NCBI GenBank assembly: GCA_905182995.1
Contig: CAJJDP010000084.1
Span: forward strand, 292,024 to 356,023
Source: Paramecium octaurelia
Lineage: Eukaryota > Ciliophora > Oligohymenophorea > Peniculida > Parameciidae
Reading direction: 5' to 3'
Length of the DNA stretch: 64,000 nucleotides
Notes under the pieces: generated by a model
The model's database searches: none
What the model saw: the letters and a program-made list of their open reading frames with translations, nothing else
What the model was told of the DNA's origin: nothing
Part shown: one piece after another, positions 61,316 to 64,000 of the stretch
Layout: the number at the start of each line of letters is the position of its first letter
How positions within the stretch are numbered: position 1 is the stretch's first letter
Translations under genes and position numbers: made by a program

Positions 61316-61516
61316 AATAATATATTAAATATTAATTCCAAAAATGTTTATTTAGCATTCAAACCAACCCAATTATGTCTGGAGCCTTTACAAGCAATCC
61401 TGATTTGAACAAATCACTTCAATAATTAAACTGATTCATTGAGTTTAATCATAAACATTAAATAACAAATTTAACTATAAATTATAATAATTAGTAATTC
61501 ATATAAATTAAAAAAA

Positions 61517-61933
61517 TCAAATCTTGCATTCAATCAAAGTTTTCTCTATTCTTTTCCTGTTTCTTTTGAAATACTCTATCCTCAACCTACTAGGTGTTTT
61601 TGATTTTCCAATAATATTCATTTCGCAAATTTTACTGTTTTTCTTACTGTTCCCATTCAATGGATTAAGCCGTTGACGAATTGATTTCATATTGTTTATT
61701 TTATTCGGATTATCGTATTTTAATTTGGCAAATTTAAGAGGATTTTCAACCTGTAAATTAGAATCAATTATTAAGCCAATTTCTTATACTCCATTCTCAT
61801 CGAAAGTGCCATCAATACAGCAGTAAGGATCCATCTTTAGATTGTCAAGACTTGAGTCCAGCACATCATTATTGATCATATCATTAATCGAATTGGGATT
61901 TTAAGGATACCCTTTTTTGTATTCGGATATCAT
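61517..61933 (-). CDS. Small basic protein of unknown function
   Basis: Seen: a single exon, 138 residues. The N-terminal half is acidic (NNDVLDSSLDNLKMDPYC), the C-terminal half strongly basic (IRQRLNPLNGNSKKNSKIC, RIEYFKRNRKRIEKT). No signal peptide, membrane helix or family is recognised. Its ATG lies 14 bases from a divergent mini-frame and about 200 bases from the branching-enzyme homologue's start. Confidence 0.6.
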
Positions 61934-61947
61934 AATATAAATAAATA

Positions 61948-62046
61948 ATGGCTCACGATTATGCTTAAATTGCCTTCGAATGATAAGAGAAAAACAGTCT
62001 CACTATCACTTCATATCCAGAGATGACTGATGCCGTAAAATTATGA
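61948..62046 (+). other. Mini open frame with one internal TGA
   Basis: Seen: ATG at 61948 (MAHDYAQIAFE), TGA at 61981, then the same frame continues (QEKNSLTITSYPEMTDAVKL) to a TGA at 62044. The second part reads like protein, but the piece is only 33 codons and no intron removes the first TGA. It could be a relic, a chance frame or a read-through case. Low support. Confidence 0.2.
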
Positions 62047-62189
62047 TAACTTAATAATTATAGTCATTTTTCTATATATAAGTAATCTGATTTTGATAGC
62101 ATTATTCTATTCGAAATTATTATAAATCATTCGAAATATAATCAACAAATAAACGATATGTTAGTAGATATATATATATAAATATTATA

Positions 62190-63227
62190 TCACATGAAAT
62201 AGGGTTAACTCTGGATAAATTATAAGTCAACCGCTTTTCTACTCTTATTGTATTTGCCAAAATATTCCAGTATCAAAAATGAGAATCTAATGATATTACC
62301 ATGTTTTGCAGTTCTTAAGAAATCCTTAGTCATCCCTGCCTTAGTTAGATCATCACAATGAACGAATAAATCACTTCCGTCTTAATCCATAACGATGAAT
62401 CCGTATGATCTGGCTTCGTCATAAAACTTAAGAGTACCAAAATATCTAATCTAATACTTGCATCTCATAGACTTACATTTGAGAGAATGTTTGTGCCTTC
62501 TTATAAATTTAGATTCAAAGATTGCAAAAGATCATTTTAAGTAGTGGAGGAGTTGATGACTGAATTGCATTCCTGCATGAGCAAATCTCCGTCTTGGTTG
62601 ATTTCATCTAAGAGTTGCATCTGTAAGCTTGTCCTGGATATATTGGATGGAGAGAGAGGTACATTCTTGACATTAATCTTATTGATTCGATTGTCTTTTT
62701 AATCAGAAAGGTATTTGAAAGGATCTGAATATGATCGCTTGTGTCTTCTTATAGGTAAACCTATAATGTCATTTATTACATCCAATAGTATGTCCTTGAT
62801 CAATTTATGCTTTTCCTCGCTGCCTTTCTTGCCAACCACATAAAAGTAATTGAGATACCGTGCAAGATAAATGCGCTTTTTAAAACCAAAGTTGATGATT
62901 TAACACCTAAGATCTTTTTCCTCGCATATATCATAAATCACAATTTTCCTTTGGAATTGCTAACTTATAGTATTTAGGTCGTCATCTCTGCATTTATCGC
63001 TTAAGGACTTCCAATACACGATGGTGCCATAAAGTGCATGTGATATGGCTTTCATTAAGTCCTAGGCTCATCAATGTTAAAATTACCAAGGCTGGAGTCA
63101 AAATTTCTTTGTCGTCCTCAAGTAGGAGTTTTCTGAATGATTCCATTAATTTGGCACTCTCTAAATCGCAATTTAGTTTGTTCAATGAGGGTGTCAATTA
63201 TAAATCATACAATTTACTTGGAAACAT
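62190..63227 (-). CDS. Protein with C-terminal cold-shock domain
   Basis: Seen: three exons (introns 63062-63086 and 62451-62476), 328 residues. The last 85 residues resemble a cold-shock/S1-like OB fold: IRYFGTLKFYDEARSYGFIV, then DGSDLFVHCDDLTKAGM, matching the RNP-type G-x-V-K-W-F and D-L-F-V-H pattern. The first 180 residues are helical (LMKAISHALYGTIVYWKSLS, YLARYLNYFYVVGKK) with no family I recognise, followed by a Ser/Lys linker (RHKRSYSDPFKYLSDQ). Known: cold-shock domains bind single-stranded RNA or DNA. Inference: an RNA-binding protein with a ciliate-specific N-terminal module. Confidence 0.8.
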
Positions 63228-63444
63228 AAATTGATTGAGTAAAATATTTTTTATTAATTCTTAACCAAAAATTAAAATGTCTTGAACAAACTTGATCTTG
63301 GTAGTCTTGAATAAATTTGGTATCAAATTAAATGAGAAAATGCAATTTAATTTGATCCTATTAACATTGCATTAAAATTTGAATTCAATTATTCAGAATA
63401 CCAGGGATTTTTGTATAACATATAACTTATTTTAATAATTTATT

Positions 63445-64000
63445 ATGTCTAAGTGGGCAGAGAGCAAATATGAGGGTGAGCAATTAGAAGGTTGGTTTCA
63501 TGGAAAGGGCAAATATTACTTTAGTAATGGAGTCATCTATGAGGGTGATTTTTTTAAGGGCGAATTTCATGGAGATGGAACTCTCATATTTCCAAATGGA
63601 GTAAATAAACTTATATTCCTGTAGGGATAATACAAAGCTAAATGGGAAAGAGGGAAGATGCTTGATGGTACCTACTTTTTTGAGGACCATTTGAAATATG
63701 AACCTATGGATTGGAAATATTGTATTGGAGATGACAGAAGATTTCATCAGGAAATCAAATAGAGTATAAAACCAGCAGGAATCACTCAAATGACTAAGGA
63801 TGACATTCTTATTGAAATTCCTGAAGGCACTTATGGTATAAGTTTTTAAGATTGAATTTCAGATGTTGGCGAAGGTTATTATGAGCCTGTGAAATCTATT
63901 ATTTACAGATATGATGGTTCAATCTTAAGAACACCTAGTGAACCTGAAGTTGAGAACATTCTCAAGAAGTGTAGGTACAATCCCAAGAAAGACTTTATCA
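63445..64000 (+). CDS. MORN5: MORN repeat protein 5 (3' end outside the window)
   Basis: Seen: three exons to the window end (introns 63601-63624 and 63836-63862), 168 residues so far. It starts SKWAESKYEGEQLEGWFHGK with two to three MORN repeats (YEGDFFKGEFHGDGTLIFP), then the MORN5-specific block DWKYCIGDDRRFHQEI, KPAGITQMTKDD and DVGEGYYEPVKSIIYRY. This continues in the order seen in animal MORN5. Known: MORN5 is a small ciliary/flagellar protein of about 160-170 residues, so little is missing. Expected role: axoneme or ciliary base. Confidence 0.93.

Noticed and set aside
61330-61440. Short plus-strand frame MSGAFTSNPDLNKSLQQLN
   Set aside because: Only 19 codons, no intron and no family; indistinguishable from chance.

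Overview
The window is macronuclear-type DNA from a ciliate, very probably Paramecium. It is AT-rich. Genes can only be read if TAA and TAG mean glutamine and TGA is the sole stop, and nearly every gene is cut by GT-AG introns of about 20-33 bases. Read this way, 38 protein genes can be placed almost end to end on both strands. For most of them the exon lengths close exactly into an integral number of codons. Genes are often only 10-50 bases apart. I saw no rRNA, tRNA, CRISPR array or mobile element.

Layout. 1-10 kb: a B-box coiled-coil protein, a BAH-PHD chromatin reader, a coiled-coil protein, a phosphatase-like protein with no catalytic cysteine, and a tubulin-tyrosine-ligase-like enzyme whose polyglutamine tract is a (TAA)n microsatellite. 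10-21.6 kb: an oxysterol-binding-type lipid carrier (PH, START-like, ORD), an ER thioredoxin/PDI-like protein, a coiled-coil protein, two tandem paralogous IQ-MORN proteins with MG-x-CC N-termini, and an RBR ubiquitin ligase. 21.9-30.4 kb: a choline-transporter-like protein, ribosomal eL31, an unresolved possibly decayed gene, small proteins, a Hub1/UBL5 ubiquitin-like domain joined to an RS-rich protein, a signal-peptide/TM protein, a perfect 22-bp hairpin and ribosomal uL13. 30.4-46.4 kb: a 2,333-residue SZT2-like protein, a coiled-coil protein, a PGP-repeat (SHIPPO-like) axonemal protein, DNA polymerase zeta catalytic subunit (REV3) and three uncharacterised proteins. 46.6-57.4 kb: a secreted, extremely repetitive acidic protein containing a 144-bp higher-order repeat, CEP19, an acyl-CoA synthetase, a coiled-coil protein and a membrane RING-H2 ligase. 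57.7-64 kb: the PP2A scaffold subunit, a glycogen-branching-enzyme homologue lacking catalytic residues, a small basic protein, a cold-shock-domain protein and MORN5, cut by the window end.

There is no operon-like pathway. The neighbourhood is a normal dense macronuclear mix with several ciliary or basal-body candidates (the tubulin ligase, the PGP-repeat protein, CEP19, MORN5, the MORN pair). No clear new multi-gene system is visible. The most unusual points are the Hub1 fusion, the two pseudoenzymes, the 144-bp coding higher-order repeat, and a coding region interrupted by TGA codons that introns do not remove.
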